DNA of 64,000 nt from Pseudomonas koreensis. GTDB lineage: Bacteria > Pseudomonadota > Gammaproteobacteria > Pseudomonadales > Pseudomonadaceae. Of this stretch, positions 54,376 to 63,914 are shown in pieces. Both the position numbers and the translations under genes were made by a program. How positions within the stretch are numbered: position 1 is the first letter of the stretch; every line of letters starts with the position of its first letter. The DNA lies in the NCBI RefSeq assembly GCF_024169245.1, contig NZ_JALJWP010000001.1, forward strand, positions 4,527,501 to 4,591,500, given 5' to 3'. The notes below the pieces were generated by a model. It saw only the letters and a list, made by a program, of their open reading frames with translations. It was not told the DNA's origin and searched no databases.

Positions 54376-55730
54376 GCGCTGACTGGCGTGCGCATGGTGA
54401 CGAACTCTTCGGCGGCCGTCGGGTGCACCCCGATCGTGTCGTCGAAGTCGCGCTTGGTGGCGCCAGCCTTCAAGGCAATCGCCAGGCCCTGCACGATCTC
54501 GCCAGCGTCCGGGCCGACCATATGGCAGCCAAGCACCTTGTCAGTCCTGGCGTCGACCACCAGTTTCATCAGGGTTTTCTCCTGACAGCCTGTCAGGGTC
54601 AGCTTCATCGGGCGGAAGCGACTCTCGAAAATCACCACCTCATGGCCGCATTCGCGCGCTTCTTCTTCGCTTAAACCAACCGTGCCGATATTCGGCAGAC
54701 TGAACACGGCGGTCGGGATCATCTTGTAATCCACCGGGCGATATTGCTCTGGCTTGAACAAGCGTCGAGCCACGGCCATGCCTTCAGCGAGTGCGACCGG
54801 GGTCAATTGCACACGACCGATGACATCGCCCAGCGCCAGAATCGACGGCTCGGTGGTTTGATACTCGTCGTCGACCTTGATGAAGCCCTTGTCGTCGAGC
54901 TGCACATCGGTGTTTTCCAGACCCAGATTGTCCAGCATCGGACGTCGGCCCGTGGCGTAGAACACGCAATCGGCTTCGAGTATGCGACCATCCTTGAGTG
55001 TGGCCTTCACGCTGCCATCGGCCTGCTTGTCGATGCGTGCGATGTCGGCATTGAATTGCAGATCCAGGCCGCGCTTGGTCAGCTCTTCCTGCAGATGCTT
55101 GCGCACCGAGCCGTCGAAACCGCGCAGGAACAGATCGCCGCGATACAGCAGCGTGGTATTGGCGCCAAGACCATGGAAAATCCCGGCGAACTCGACGGCG
55201 ATATAACCGCCGCCGACCACCAGCACACGCTTGGGCAATTCCTTCAGGAAAAACGCTTCGTTCGAACCGATCGCGTGTTCATGGCCCGGGATCTGAGGGA
55301 TCTGCGGCCAGCCGCCAGTGGCGATCAGGATGTTTTTCGCCGTGAAGCGCTTGCCATCCACCTCAACCTCGTGCGGCCCGACAATTTTCGCGTGCGCCTC
55401 GTGTAGCGTCACGCCGCTGTTGACCAGCAGATTGCGATAAATACCGTTGAGACGATTGATCTCGCGATCCTTGTTGGCGATCAGCGTGGCCCAGTCGAAG
55501 TTGGCTTCGCCCAGACTCCAGCCGAAACCGGACGCCTGTTCAAAGTCCTCCGCAAAGTGCGCGCCGTAGACCAACAGCTTTTTCGGCACGCAACCGACGT
55601 TGACGCACGTGCCACCCAGATAACGGCTCTCGGCCACCGCCACTCTCGCCCCAAAGCCGGCAGCAAACCGCGCAGCCCGCACACCGCCGGAACCGGCACC
55701 AATCACATAAAGGTCAAAATCGTAGGCCAT
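54372..55730 (-). CDS. gor: Glutathione reductase
   Basis: Gor reduces glutathione disulfide with NADPH. The 452-residue flavoprotein has FAD-binding [20 protein letters not shown], the redox pair in [24 protein letters not shown]-binding [22 protein letters not shown]-ribityl-binding ILALGDVIG, and the catalytic His-Glu pair in [16 protein letters not shown]. The active-site set is complete. It starts at ATG 55730 after GAGGAG. Confidence 0.96.
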   Translation of the reverse strand: MAYDFDLYVIGAGSGGVRAARFAAGFGARVAVAESRYLGGTCVNVGCVPKKLLVYGAHFAEDFEQASGFGWSLGEANFDWATLIANKDREINRLNGIYRNLLVNSGVTLHEAHAKIVGPHEVEVDGKRFTAKNILIATGGWPQIPQIPGHEHAIGSNEAFFLKELPKRVLVVGGGYIAVEFAGIFHGLGANTTLLYRGDLFLRGFDGSVRKHLQEELTKRGLDLQFNADIARIDKQADGSVKATLKDGRILEADCVFYATGRRPMLDNLGLENTDVQLDDKGFIKVDDEYQTTEPSILALGDVIGRVQLTPVALAEGMAVARRLFKPEQYRPVDYKMIPTAVFSLPNIGTVGLSEEEARECGHEVVIFESRFRPMKLTLTGCQEKTLMKLVVDARTDKVLGCHMVGPDAGEIVQGLAIALKAGATKRDFDDTIGVHPTAAEEFVTMRTPVSA

Positions 55731-55810
55731 TTCTATCTCCTCGGCAGGCCATCAGCATACCCGCAGACATCCATTGGGCAAGCACTGCTGTCCATATAAG
55801 GGCGGAAAAT

Positions 55811-55836
55811 GAAAAAGCCACCCGAAGGTGGCTTTA
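55811..55836 (-). terminator. Terminator of galU
   Basis: GAAAAAGCCACC(CGAA)GGTGGCTTTATC is a 7-9-bp stem with a GNRA-like loop, located 24-49 bp after the galU stop. The T-run on the minus strand (GGCTTTTTC) fits galU. Confidence 0.85.
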
Positions 55837-55859
55837 TCTTGCAGACGGGGCAAATGCTA

Positions 55860-56699
55860 TTAGTAAGCCTTGCCAGTCTTGTAGAAGTTTTCGAAGCAGA
55901 AGTTGGTCGCGTCGATGTAGCCTTCAGCACCACCGCAGTCGAAACGCTTGCCCTTGAATTTATAGGCCATGACGCAGCCGTTCTGGGCCTGCTTCATCAG
56001 GGCGTCGGTGATCTGGATTTCACCGCCCTTGCCTGGCTCGGTCTGTTCGATCAGGTCGAAGATATCCGGGGTCAGGATGTAACGACCGATGATCGCCAGG
56101 TTCGACGGCGCGTCTTCCGGCTTTGGCTTCTCGACCATGCTGTGCACGCGGTAGATGTCGTCGCGGATCATTTCGCCAGCAATCACACCGTACTTGTTGG
56201 TTTCCTGCGGATCGACTTCCTGGATGGCGACGATCGAGCAGCGGAACTGCTTGTACAGCTTGACCATCTGGGTCAGGACGCCGTCGCCATCGATGTTGAC
56301 GCACAGGTCGTCCGCCAGGACCACGGCGAACGGTTCGTCACCGATCAGCGGGCGGCCAGTGAGGATCGCGTGGCCCAGACCTTTCATTTCGGTCTGACGG
56401 GTGTAGGAGAACGAGCACTCGTCCAACAGTTTGCGGATCCCGACCAGGTATTTTTCCTTGTCGGTGCCCTTGATCTGGTTCTCCAGCTCGTAGCTGATGT
56501 CGAAGTGGTCTTCCAGAGCACGCTTGCCACGACCGGTAACGATGGAGATTTCAGTCAGGCCCGCGTCCAGTGCTTCTTCAACGCCGTACTGGATCAGTGG
56601 CTTGTTTACCACCGGCAGCATTTCTTTAGGCATGGCTTTGGTCGCTGGGAGGAAGCGAGTGCCGTAACCGGCTGCTGGAAACAAGCATTTCTTGATCAT
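55860..56699 (-). CDS. galU: UTP-glucose-1-phosphate uridylyltransferase
   Basis: GalU makes UDP-glucose for lipopolysaccharide, exopolysaccharide and trehalose pathways. The 279-residue cytoplasmic enzyme has the nucleotide-binding opening FPAAGYGTRFLPATKAMPKE, the metal-binding Asp in AVVLADDLC, the glucose-phosphate site VEKPKPEDAPSNLAIIGRYI, and the C-terminal FDCGGAEGYIDATN. Length matches Pseudomonas GalU. It is followed by its own terminator. Confidence 0.97.
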   Translation of the reverse strand: MIKKCLFPAAGYGTRFLPATKAMPKEMLPVVNKPLIQYGVEEALDAGLTEISIVTGRGKRALEDHFDISYELENQIKGTDKEKYLVGIRKLLDECSFSYTRQTEMKGLGHAILTGRPLIGDEPFAVVLADDLCVNIDGDGVLTQMVKLYKQFRCSIVAIQEVDPQETNKYGVIAGEMIRDDIYRVHSMVEKPKPEDAPSNLAIIGRYILTPDIFDLIEQTEPGKGGEIQITDALMKQAQNGCVMAYKFKGKRFDCGGAEGYIDATNFCFENFYKTGKAY

Positions 56700-56957
56700 A
56701 TAAGTCCTTGAAAAGGCTGTGTGTACGAGTTTCGAGGCAGTCTAATCAGGCGGCGTGCGCCTTACAATGCCCCGCGCTGGCTAACCGATGCCAACATAGA
56801 GAAATATTCGCGCGGATAGTTCCTTGCGGTTTTTTCAGCGGCGAATTCAGCGTAGCCCAGGATCGTGAGCATCGTCGTCACCATACGCTTATCAGCCCCC
56901 AATGCGAGCATTTGCCGCTATCATGGCGCCTTTGAACCAGCGAATGAGACAGACTAG

Positions 56958-57143
56958 ATGGCCGCGGTAAAAATCATCAACGGGTATGTGATCGACAAGA
57001 AAGACGGCAAGTGGACGCTGACCACCACCAACGGCGAACACATCGCCGGCCCTTTCGACAGTGAGCAGATGGCGACGGACGTGGCCTCGGTGTTCACCGA
57101 TACGCCTGCATCATCCAAGCGTCGTGGCAAAGATCAGGACTGA
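56958..57143 (+). CDS. Small conserved protein of unknown function
   Basis: This 61-residue protein has a compact beta-strand pattern (VKIINGYVIDKKDGKWTLTT, then GEHIAGPFDSEQMATDVASV) and a basic, disordered tail (KRRGKDQD). I do not recognise a named family. The ATG at 56958 lies after a short GACAGAC leader, and a perfect terminator follows the stop, which supports real expression. Confidence 0.7.
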   Translation: MAAVKIINGYVIDKKDGKWTLTTTNGEHIAGPFDSEQMATDVASVFTDTPASSKRRGKDQD

Positions 57144-57164
57144 TCCCGTTGCCGCACGTCCCAG

Positions 57165-57191
57165 GCCCTGCCAGCACGCAGGGCTTTTTTG
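57165..57191 (+). terminator. Intrinsic terminator
   Basis: CCCTGC(CAGCAC)GCAGGGCTTTTTTG is a 6-bp GC-rich stem with a T-run, downstream of the 61-residue protein gene. Confidence 0.88.
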
Positions 57192-57283
57192 TGGCTTGTT
57201 GGCAAACAAGTGGCCAATCGCTATAACCTTTTCATCGCGGCGCTGTCAGAGCCTCCAGTCCCCCACTTGAAGACCACGCAACC

Positions 57284-57571
57284 ATGAACCTGAACAAACT
57301 GCAGCCGCTCTTCGCGGCATTGGTACTGAGCGGCTGTGCCACCTCGCAGCCGACCTATCTGAACAATGGCGAACAGGGCCTGAGCATCGATTGTTCCGGC
57401 GAAGCCAACTCCTGGGCCATGTGCTACGAGAAGGCCGACGCTTCTTGCGCAGGCACCGGCTATCGCATCGTCGGCACAGACGGCACACCGGCGCCAAAGG
57501 AAGATGATAAAACCCTCGGCGTCGACGTCGGCAATTACAAGACCCGCAACGTCGTGGTCGTGTGCAAATAG
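57284..57571 (+). CDS. Small lipoprotein
   Basis: The 95-residue precursor has a short signal sequence and a clear lipobox (LVLSGC, Cys18). The mature part has four more cysteines (IDCSGEANSWAMCYEKADAS, SCAGTGY, VVCK), probably forming disulfides in the periplasm. The SWAMCYEKADASCAGTGYRI block resembles small lipoproteins of the outer-membrane stress group, but I do not recognise a specific family. It converges on a small minus-strand gene with 3 bp between. Confidence 0.75.
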   Translation: MNLNKLQPLFAALVLSGCATSQPTYLNNGEQGLSIDCSGEANSWAMCYEKADASCAGTGYRIVGTDGTPAPKEDDKTLGVDVGNYKTRNVVVVCK

Positions 57572-57574
57572 CCG

Positions 57575-57805
57575 CTACATGTGGATTTCGGCGAATTTGA
57601 TCCCGAGGCCACGGACGACCTCGATCAGATCGTCGAGCCGACTGAAGGACTCGACTTCATCATTGTCGTCCACCAAAAAGTAACTGCGCCCTGCACTCTT
57701 CTTGAAAAACACGATCCATTCACCAGGATTCGCCGGATTCTGGATGACATGGGTAGCAGAGATAAGGCCCTCTGCGTGGCGCTCGCGCACGTGCTCTCGC
57801 TTCAT
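57575..57805 (-). CDS. Small conserved protein of unknown function
   Basis: The 76-residue protein starts at ATG 57805 with GGAG five bases upstream; the longer open frame to 57853 runs into a hairpin. Visible pattern: REHVRERHAEGLISATHVIQ, EWIVFFKKSAGRSYFLVDDN, then a helix (DDLIEVVRGLGIKFAEIHM). It is a small alpha/beta protein with no known motif and no export signal. Confidence 0.7.
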   Translation of the reverse strand: MKREHVRERHAEGLISATHVIQNPANPGEWIVFFKKSAGRSYFLVDDNDEVESFSRLDDLIEVVRGLGIKFAEIHM

Positions 57806-57822
57806 CGCAACTCCAAATATGA

Positions 57823-57853
57823 CGATGCCGTCACAGCAGGACTGTGACGGCAT
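57823..57853 (-). terminator. Perfect 13-bp hairpin, possible terminator
   Basis: GATGCCGTCACAG and CTGTGACGGCATC pair perfectly across a five-base loop. It lies between two minus-strand genes, 25 bp after the stop of the upstream one, and is followed on that strand by GTCATATTT, a weak T-tract. Confidence 0.65.
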
Positions 57854-57877
57854 CGGGTGCTGATGTTCGGTAGTCTA

Positions 57878-58234
57878 TCAGCCGGAAATACAGGCGTTCG
57901 CGGCTTTCTGCACATCATGAGGGCGGACCGGCACATTGGACATGCGCTCATGCAGTTTGATGCTGCTGCCGCCAGCGCGATCTTCGATATCAAATACCGC
58001 CGCCGGGCCTGAAGAAAGTTTGCCCGGGACGATCACCCGAACCCCGTCTTTCTGCGCCTGGACCTGCAACGCACCACGGCTATCAGCGAGCTTGTCGGTC
58101 AGGCACTGCGCGTACTCCTGGGGCTTTTTGCCGGAGATCACGCTCATGGTTGGCAGCGTTTCATTGATTTCGGAAACATTTGCACAACCGGCCATCGCCA
58201 GAATCAACGGCACACACACCACACCCCACTTCAT
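57878..58234 (-). CDS. Small lipoprotein of unknown function
   Basis: The 118-residue precursor has a signal sequence with lipobox (LAMAGC, Cys17). The mature part contains SGKKPQEYAQCLTDKLADSR, a VRVIVPGKLSSGPAAVFDIE strand region and a final Cys (NACISG). The YAQCLxxK plus C-terminal Cys pattern is seen in small Pseudomonas lipoproteins without assigned function. It is divergent from the DUF1883 gene. Confidence 0.75.
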   Translation of the reverse strand: MKWGVVCVPLILAMAGCANVSEINETLPTMSVISGKKPQEYAQCLTDKLADSRGALQVQAQKDGVRVIVPGKLSSGPAAVFDIEDRAGGSSIKLHERMSNVPVRPHDVQKAANACISG

Positions 58235-58445
58235 ATGAATCCTCCGTTAAAGACCGTCCGACAGCACAAACGCCGCTTTTCTCCGGGGCCTTGTGCATTT
58301 AACCCGCCTGCCATGGCGAAGTTCTGTTCAAAATTTGTCAAAGCAACGCCCGACGGCCAGATAATAACCCGTGCGGGCTGATAAACTGCGCCCATCGACA
58401 AGCTATCGTTTTGATTTAGTAGAAAAAGCCCTTCTGGAGGCGCCC

Positions 58446-58748
58446 ATGAAATTCATTCACCAGCGCGAGCACCTCAACGAAGACGACATCGTCGTCATTC
58501 AATGCTCGCAGATGTGCAACATCCGTTTGATGAACGACGCCAACTTCCGCAGCTTTAAAAACGGCGGCCGTCATACCTATCACGGCGGCGCGTTCGACAC
58601 CTTCCCGGCGCGTATCACCGCACCGAGCACCGGCTTCTGGAACATCACCATCGACACCGTCAACCGCCGCGCAATCAGCGTGACGCGCAAGCCGACCCTG
58701 ACCCATTCGATCAAGATCATCCGTCGCTCCAGCACCAAACTGAGCTGA
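58446..58748 (+). CDS. DUF1883 domain protein
   Basis: This 100-residue protein matches DUF1883 over its length: FIHQREHLNEDDIVVIQCSQ, CNIRLMNDANFRSFKNG, then RHTYHGGAFDTFPARIT and STGFWNITIDT. DUF1883 is a small beta-rich domain found alone or with TIR domains and has no known function. ATG 58446 follows CTGGAGG. The frame opens upstream without support. It is followed by a 54-codon gene and alkB on the same strand. Confidence 0.88.
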   Translation: MKFIHQREHLNEDDIVVIQCSQMCNIRLMNDANFRSFKNGGRHTYHGGAFDTFPARITAPSTGFWNITIDTVNRRAISVTRKPTLTHSIKIIRRSSTKLS

Positions 58749-58782
58749 GACGCGCAGCCTATTCTGAAAGGAAACCACCACC

Positions 58783-58947
58783 GTGGCGCAAACAACCAAA
58801 TACGTGATTAAGTACAAACTGGACGGCGAGCAGCGTTTCGAGTTCGCCGAGCTGGAAAACGGCACTGACGAGGAAGCAAAAGCGGCGCTGAAAAAAATGC
58901 ACGCTGACGAAGAGCTCAGTGACATCAAGGTCAGCAAAGCGCTGTAA
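58783..58947 (+). CDS. Small 54-residue protein with GTG start
   Basis: A GTG at 58783 with AAGGAAA nine bases upstream opens a 54-codon gene ending TAA 58947. The product (AQTTKYVIKYKLDGEQRFEF, then EEAKAALKKMHADEEL) has a strand-strand-helix pattern, high Lys/Glu content and strong GC3 codon bias. It fits exactly between DUF1883 and alkB (8 bp before the alkB start), which supports a real gene. I do not recognise the family. Confidence 0.7.
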   Translation: MAQTTKYVIKYKLDGEQRFEFAELENGTDEEAKAALKKMHADEELSDIKVSKAL

Positions 58948-58955
58948 CCAACACC

Positions 58956-59627
58956 ATGCAACCGACCACGTTTGACCTGTTCGCCGACAACGAACCCGTG
59001 CAGCAACCCCGCACCGAGCAGATCGGCGAACAATCGTGGGTGCTGCGCGGATTCGCCTTGCCGCGGGTCGAGCAACTGCTGACGGCGCTCGAGGCCATTC
59101 TTGCTGTCGCCCCTCTACGCCACATGGTCACGCCGGGCGGATTCAGCATGTCGGTCGGCACCAGCAGTTGCGGCCAGTTGGGCTGGATCACCGATCGCAG
59201 CGGTTACCGCTATTCCAGCGTCGATCCACTCAGCGGTTTGCCGTGGCCATCGATGCCAGCGGTGTTTGCCGATCTGGCGCACGAGGCGGCGGAACGCGCC
59301 GGGTTTACGGATTTTCAAGCCGACTCCTGCCTGATCAACCAATACGTCCCCGGCGCCAAGATGTCGCTGCATCAGGACAAAGACGAAAAAGGTTATGCCG
59401 CGCCAATCGTTTCGTTGTCGCTGGGTCTGCCGGCGATGTTTCTGTTCGGTGGCTTCGAGCGCAGCGACAAGAGCCAGCGCATCCCGCTGCTGCATGGCGA
59501 CATGGTGGTCTGGGGCGGCGTGGATCGACTGCGCTATCACGGCGTGCTGCCGATCAAACCCGGCTATCACCCACGCCTGGGCGAACGACGCATCAACATC
59601 ACCTTCCGCGTCGCCGGGGATCAGTAA
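58956..59627 (+). CDS. alkB: AlkB-type 2-oxoglutarate-dependent DNA dioxygenase
   Basis: AlkB removes 1-methyladenine and 3-methylcytosine lesions from DNA by oxidative demethylation. The 223-residue sequence has the iron ligands in MSLHQDKDE (HxD) and the distal His in LRYHGVLPIKPG. The 2-oxoglutarate-binding RINITFR arginines lie at the C-terminus, and NQYVPGAKMSLHQD is the family signature. Length matches E. coli AlkB. ada follows after 80 bp, so this is an alkylation-damage cluster, possibly under Ada control. Confidence 0.95.
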   Translation: MQPTTFDLFADNEPVQQPRTEQIGEQSWVLRGFALPRVEQLLTALEAILAVAPLRHMVTPGGFSMSVGTSSCGQLGWITDRSGYRYSSVDPLSGLPWPSMPAVFADLAHEAAERAGFTDFQADSCLINQYVPGAKMSLHQDKDEKGYAAPIVSLSLGLPAMFLFGGFERSDKSQRIPLLHGDMVVWGGVDRLRYHGVLPIKPGYHPRLGERRINITFRVAGDQ

Positions 59628-59707
59628 AAGTTTGACCGCAAGGCGCGGAGTGTTGCGAGTTACGATGCTGGTTAACCTGAATCAAACAGGTCAACGGATT
59701 CCCTCTC

Positions 59708-60769
59708 ATGGACACACTTTCAAACAAGATCAGCATTGAAGACGATCCACGCTGGGCCGCCGTGGTCGCGCGCGATCCGAGTGCTGACGGGCAATTTGTT
59801 TACGCGGTGAAGACCACCGGCGTCTATTGCCGGCCGAGCAGCCTTGCACGTCTCCCAAAACGACAGAACGTCGAGTTTTTCGAAACCGCCGAACTGGCTG
59901 AAGCCGCCGGATATCGGCCAAGTAAACGCGCCAGCAAGGATCAGAATGATGTGCAGCGCGCAGCAATCATTGCTGCGGCTTGTCGTCAGATAGAGGCGTC
60001 GGAGACCTTGCCGACGCTCAACAGCCTCGCAACCAGCGCTGGCCTCAGCCCTTTTCATTTCCACCGGGTATTCAAAGCCGTGACAGGCTTGACGCCCAAT
60101 GGCTACGCCATGGCGCATCGTTCGCGCAAGGTGCGTGCGCGGTTGGCGGACGGCGGCTCGGTGACCGATGCGCTGTATGACGCTGGCTTCAATTCCAACA
60201 GCCGTTTCTACGAATCAGCCGATCACCTGCTGGGGATGAAGCCCACCGACTACCGCGCCGCCGGGCAGAACAACGACATTCGCTTCGCCGTCGGCCAATG
60301 TTCGCTCGGGGCGATTCTGGTGGCACAAAGCGAACGCGGGATCTGCGCGATTCTGCTCGGTGACGATCCGCATCAACTGGCCTGCGACCTTCAGGACCGG
60401 TTTCGCAACGCCAACCTGATCGGCGCCGACCACGAATTTGAACAGTTGATCGCCGGCGTCGTCGGATTTGTCGAAGCACCGGCGACAGGCTTGAACCTGC
60501 CGCTGGATATACGCGGCACCGCGTTTCAGGAGCGCGTCTGGCAGGCGCTGCGCGAGATCCCCGCAGGCAGCACCGCCAGTTACGCAGAGATCGCGCAACG
60601 CATTGGCGCGCCGACTTCGATGCGCGCCGTGGCCCAGGCTTGCGGGGCCAATCGCCTGGCGGTGGCCATCCCCTGCCACCGCGTGGTGCGCAGTGACGGC
60701 AATCTTTCCGGCTACCGCTGGGGCGTCGAGCGCAAGCGCCAGTTGCTTGAGCGCGAACTCAACGATTGA
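59708..60769 (+). CDS. ada: Ada-type methyltransferase/regulator with a degenerate zinc site
   Basis: The 353-residue protein has the three-part Ada layout: an N-terminal methyl-phosphotriester domain (about 10-80), an AraC-type helix-turn-helix (about 95-180: FHFHRVFKAVTGLTPNGYAM) and a C-terminal O6-methylguanine methyltransferase domain with acceptor PCHR (Cys323). In E. coli Ada the N-terminal zinc is held by Cys38, 42, 69 and 72. Here only the first is present (VYCRPSS, Cys41); the others are Ser45, Ser72 and Ala75. Sensing through a Cys4 zinc thiolate as in E. coli is therefore unlikely, while base repair should work. Similar variants occur in related bacteria as far as I recall. It converges with the downstream reductase pseudogene and overlaps it by about 11 bp. 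Confidence 0.93.
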   Translation: MDTLSNKISIEDDPRWAAVVARDPSADGQFVYAVKTTGVYCRPSSLARLPKRQNVEFFETAELAEAAGYRPSKRASKDQNDVQRAAIIAAACRQIEASETLPTLNSLATSAGLSPFHFHRVFKAVTGLTPNGYAMAHRSRKVRARLADGGSVTDALYDAGFNSNSRFYESADHLLGMKPTDYRAAGQNNDIRFAVGQCSLGAILVAQSERGICAILLGDDPHQLACDLQDRFRNANLIGADHEFEQLIAGVVGFVEAPATGLNLPLDIRGTAFQERVWQALREIPAGSTASYAEIAQRIGAPTSMRAVAQACGANRLAVAIPCHRVVRSDGNLSGYRWGVERKRQLLERELND

Positions 60770-61741
60770 CGTCGACCACCACCCTGCCCCGCAGTTGCCC
60801 GGCAAGCAGTTTGGGCGCAGCCTCGAGGGCTTCGCTCAAACTGATTTCGTTGCTGATCAGCTTTAGCAAGGAGAAATCCAGATCCTGGCCAGTCGGTCCC
60901 AGGCCTCGATACGCCGTGCTTTAGGCTGGGTCACGCTGTTGATCCCGGCCAGCGTCACACCGCGCAAAATGAAAGGCGCTACCGAGGCCGGAAAATCCAT
61001 GCCCTGGGCCAGTCCGCACGCCGCGACCACACCTTCCGAGCGTGTGCTGGCGCAAGCATTCGCCAGCGTGTGACTACCGACCGAATCGACCACCGCCGCC
61101 CACCGCTCTTTAGCCAACGGCTTGCCCGGTTCGGACAAGGTGGCTCGATCGATGATTTCGGCAGCACCCAGTTGCTGCAGATATTCATGCTCGGACACCC
61201 GCCCCGTAGAGGCCACCACCCGGTATCCCAACTTGCTGAGCAAGGCGATGGCAAAGCTGCCGACTCCGCCATTGGCGCCAGTGACCAGCACTTCGCCGTG
61301 ATCCGGCGTCACGCCATGCCGCTCCAGCGCTAGAATGCACAGCATCGCCGTGTAGCCTGCGGTGCCGATGGCCATGGCTTGCGAGGGGGTGAAAGCTTCG
61401 GGCAGTGGAATCAGCCAGTCACCGTTGAGCCGGGCCTTTTGCGCCAGTCCGCCCCAGTGGCTTTCACCGACGCCCCAACCGTTGAGCAGCACTCGATCGC
61501 CCGCCTTGAAATCCGCGTGCGAACTGGACTCGACCGTTCCCGCCAGATCGATCCCCGGCACCATGGGAAACTTGCGCACCACCGGACTGCTGCCGGTGAT
61601 CGCCAGCCCATCCTTGAAATTCAGGGTGCTGTACGACACGTTCACGCTGACGTTGCCTTCGGGCAATTGTTGCTCATCGATTTGCTGCAGGTCGGCGCGA
61701 TAACCGTTGTCGTCTTTGTCGATCAGAATGGCGTTGAACAT
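60759..61741 (-). pseudogene. acuI: AcuI/YhdH-type quinone-like oxidoreductase, frameshifted near its 3' end
   Basis: From ATG 61741 the frame encodes an MDR-family reductase: [51 protein letters not shown], and NADPH-binding [20 protein letters not shown]. After DRLAR it stops early (60863), but the correct C-terminus continues in another frame to TGA at 60761-60759: [20 protein letters not shown] and LAGQLRGRVVVDVNR. A missing base at 60881-60886 explains this. AcuI-type enzymes reduce acryloyl-CoA and related compounds. The truncated product would lack the last 40 or so residues of the fold. A sequencing error is possible. Confidence 0.85.
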
Positions 61742-61947
61742 GACGGCCTCTCGAAGATGATTTGTAAAAAGCATGCCTTGAAATAGCACATCGCAACACA
61801 TTGCCACACTCGACTTTCGCTGAGCCACCCGCACCGCCGCTGAAAAACTGCACGTGATGTTCAGAATTTCAGACTGGCCCCGCAGCCGGTTTTGCTGCTA
61901 AAACCGATTGCCGTCCCTGCCCGTTTCATCGTTCGGAGAATTGCTAT

Positions 61948-63012
61948 ATGAGCCAGTGGCCAGACACCCGCATCCTTGATCTTCTCGGTATCGAACTGCC
62001 GATCATCCAGGGCCCGATGGCCGGCGCGACCAACTCTTCGATGGTGATTGCCGTATGCAATGCCGGCGGCCTCGGTTCAATGCCGGCGGCGATGCTGAGC
62101 ATCGAGCAATTGCGCGAGGAGCTGAAGACGATTCGCCAGCAGACCAGCAAGCCGTTCAACGTCAATTTCTTCTGCCATCAGCCGCCGGCGCCTGATGAGC
62201 AGCGAGCCCGTGACTGGAAAAATCTGCTGGAACCTTACTACCGCGAACTGGGCGCCGATTTCGACGCGCCGACTCCGGTCTCCAACCGCGCTCCATTCGA
62301 CGAAGCCGCATGTGCAGTGCTCGAAGAATTCCGGCCCGAGGTGGTGAGTTTTCATTTCGGTCTGCCGGAGAAAAACCTGCTCGATCGGGTCAAGGCCACC
62401 GGGGCGAAAATTCTTTCGTCCGCCACCACGGTCGAAGAAGCGATCTGGCTGGAGCAGCACGGCTGCGACGCGATCATCGCTATGGGTTATGAGGCAGGCG
62501 GGCATCGCGGGATGTTTCTCAGCGATGATTTGAGCACGCAGGTCGGCACTTTCGCGCTGGTGCCGCAGGTGGTTGACGCGGTGAAAGTGCCGGTGATTGC
62601 GGCTGGCGCGATCAGCGATGCCCGGGGTGTTGCAGCGGCGTTGATGCTCGGCGCCTCGGCGGTGCAAGTCGGCACGGCGTACCTGTTTACTCCTGAAGCG
62701 AAAGTCAGCGCCTCGCACCACAAGGCCCTGCGCACCGCCAAGGAAAGCCAGACCGCCATCACCAATATTTTCACCGGCCGTCCGGCACGGGGCATTGTCA
62801 ATCGGGCGATGCGCGAACTTGGCCCGATATCAGCGCAGGCGCCGGCTTTTCCATTGGCCGGCGGTGCACTGATGCCACTGCGGGCCAAGGATGACGCCGA
62901 CTTTGCCAATCTCTGGGCTGGTCAGGCGTTGACGCTGGGCAAGGATATCGGCAGCGCTGAACTGACCCGGCAACTGGCCGAGGGCGCATTGGCGAAACTC
63001 AGCCGTCACTGA
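61948..63012 (+). CDS. Nitronate monooxygenase (2-nitropropane dioxygenase family)
   Basis: This 354-residue FMN enzyme oxidises nitronates such as propionate 3-nitronate. It has the TIM-barrel FMN pattern: GIELPIIQGPMAGATNSSMV, GGLGSMPAAMLS, the NVNFFCHQPP loop, the GCDAIIAMGYEAGGHRGMFL block with the catalytic-type His, and the VPVIAAGAISDARGVAAAL and GASAVQVGTAYLFTPEAKVS phosphate-binding end. It is class I-like by these motifs. It stands between the reductase pseudogene and the mod operon. Confidence 0.92.
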   Translation: MSQWPDTRILDLLGIELPIIQGPMAGATNSSMVIAVCNAGGLGSMPAAMLSIEQLREELKTIRQQTSKPFNVNFFCHQPPAPDEQRARDWKNLLEPYYRELGADFDAPTPVSNRAPFDEAACAVLEEFRPEVVSFHFGLPEKNLLDRVKATGAKILSSATTVEEAIWLEQHGCDAIIAMGYEAGGHRGMFLSDDLSTQVGTFALVPQVVDAVKVPVIAAGAISDARGVAAALMLGASAVQVGTAYLFTPEAKVSASHHKALRTAKESQTAITNIFTGRPARGIVNRAMRELGPISAQAPAFPLAGGALMPLRAKDDADFANLWAGQALTLGKDIGSAELTRQLAEGALAKLSRH

Positions 63013-63017
63013 ATTAA

Positions 63018-63914
<897 letters not shown>

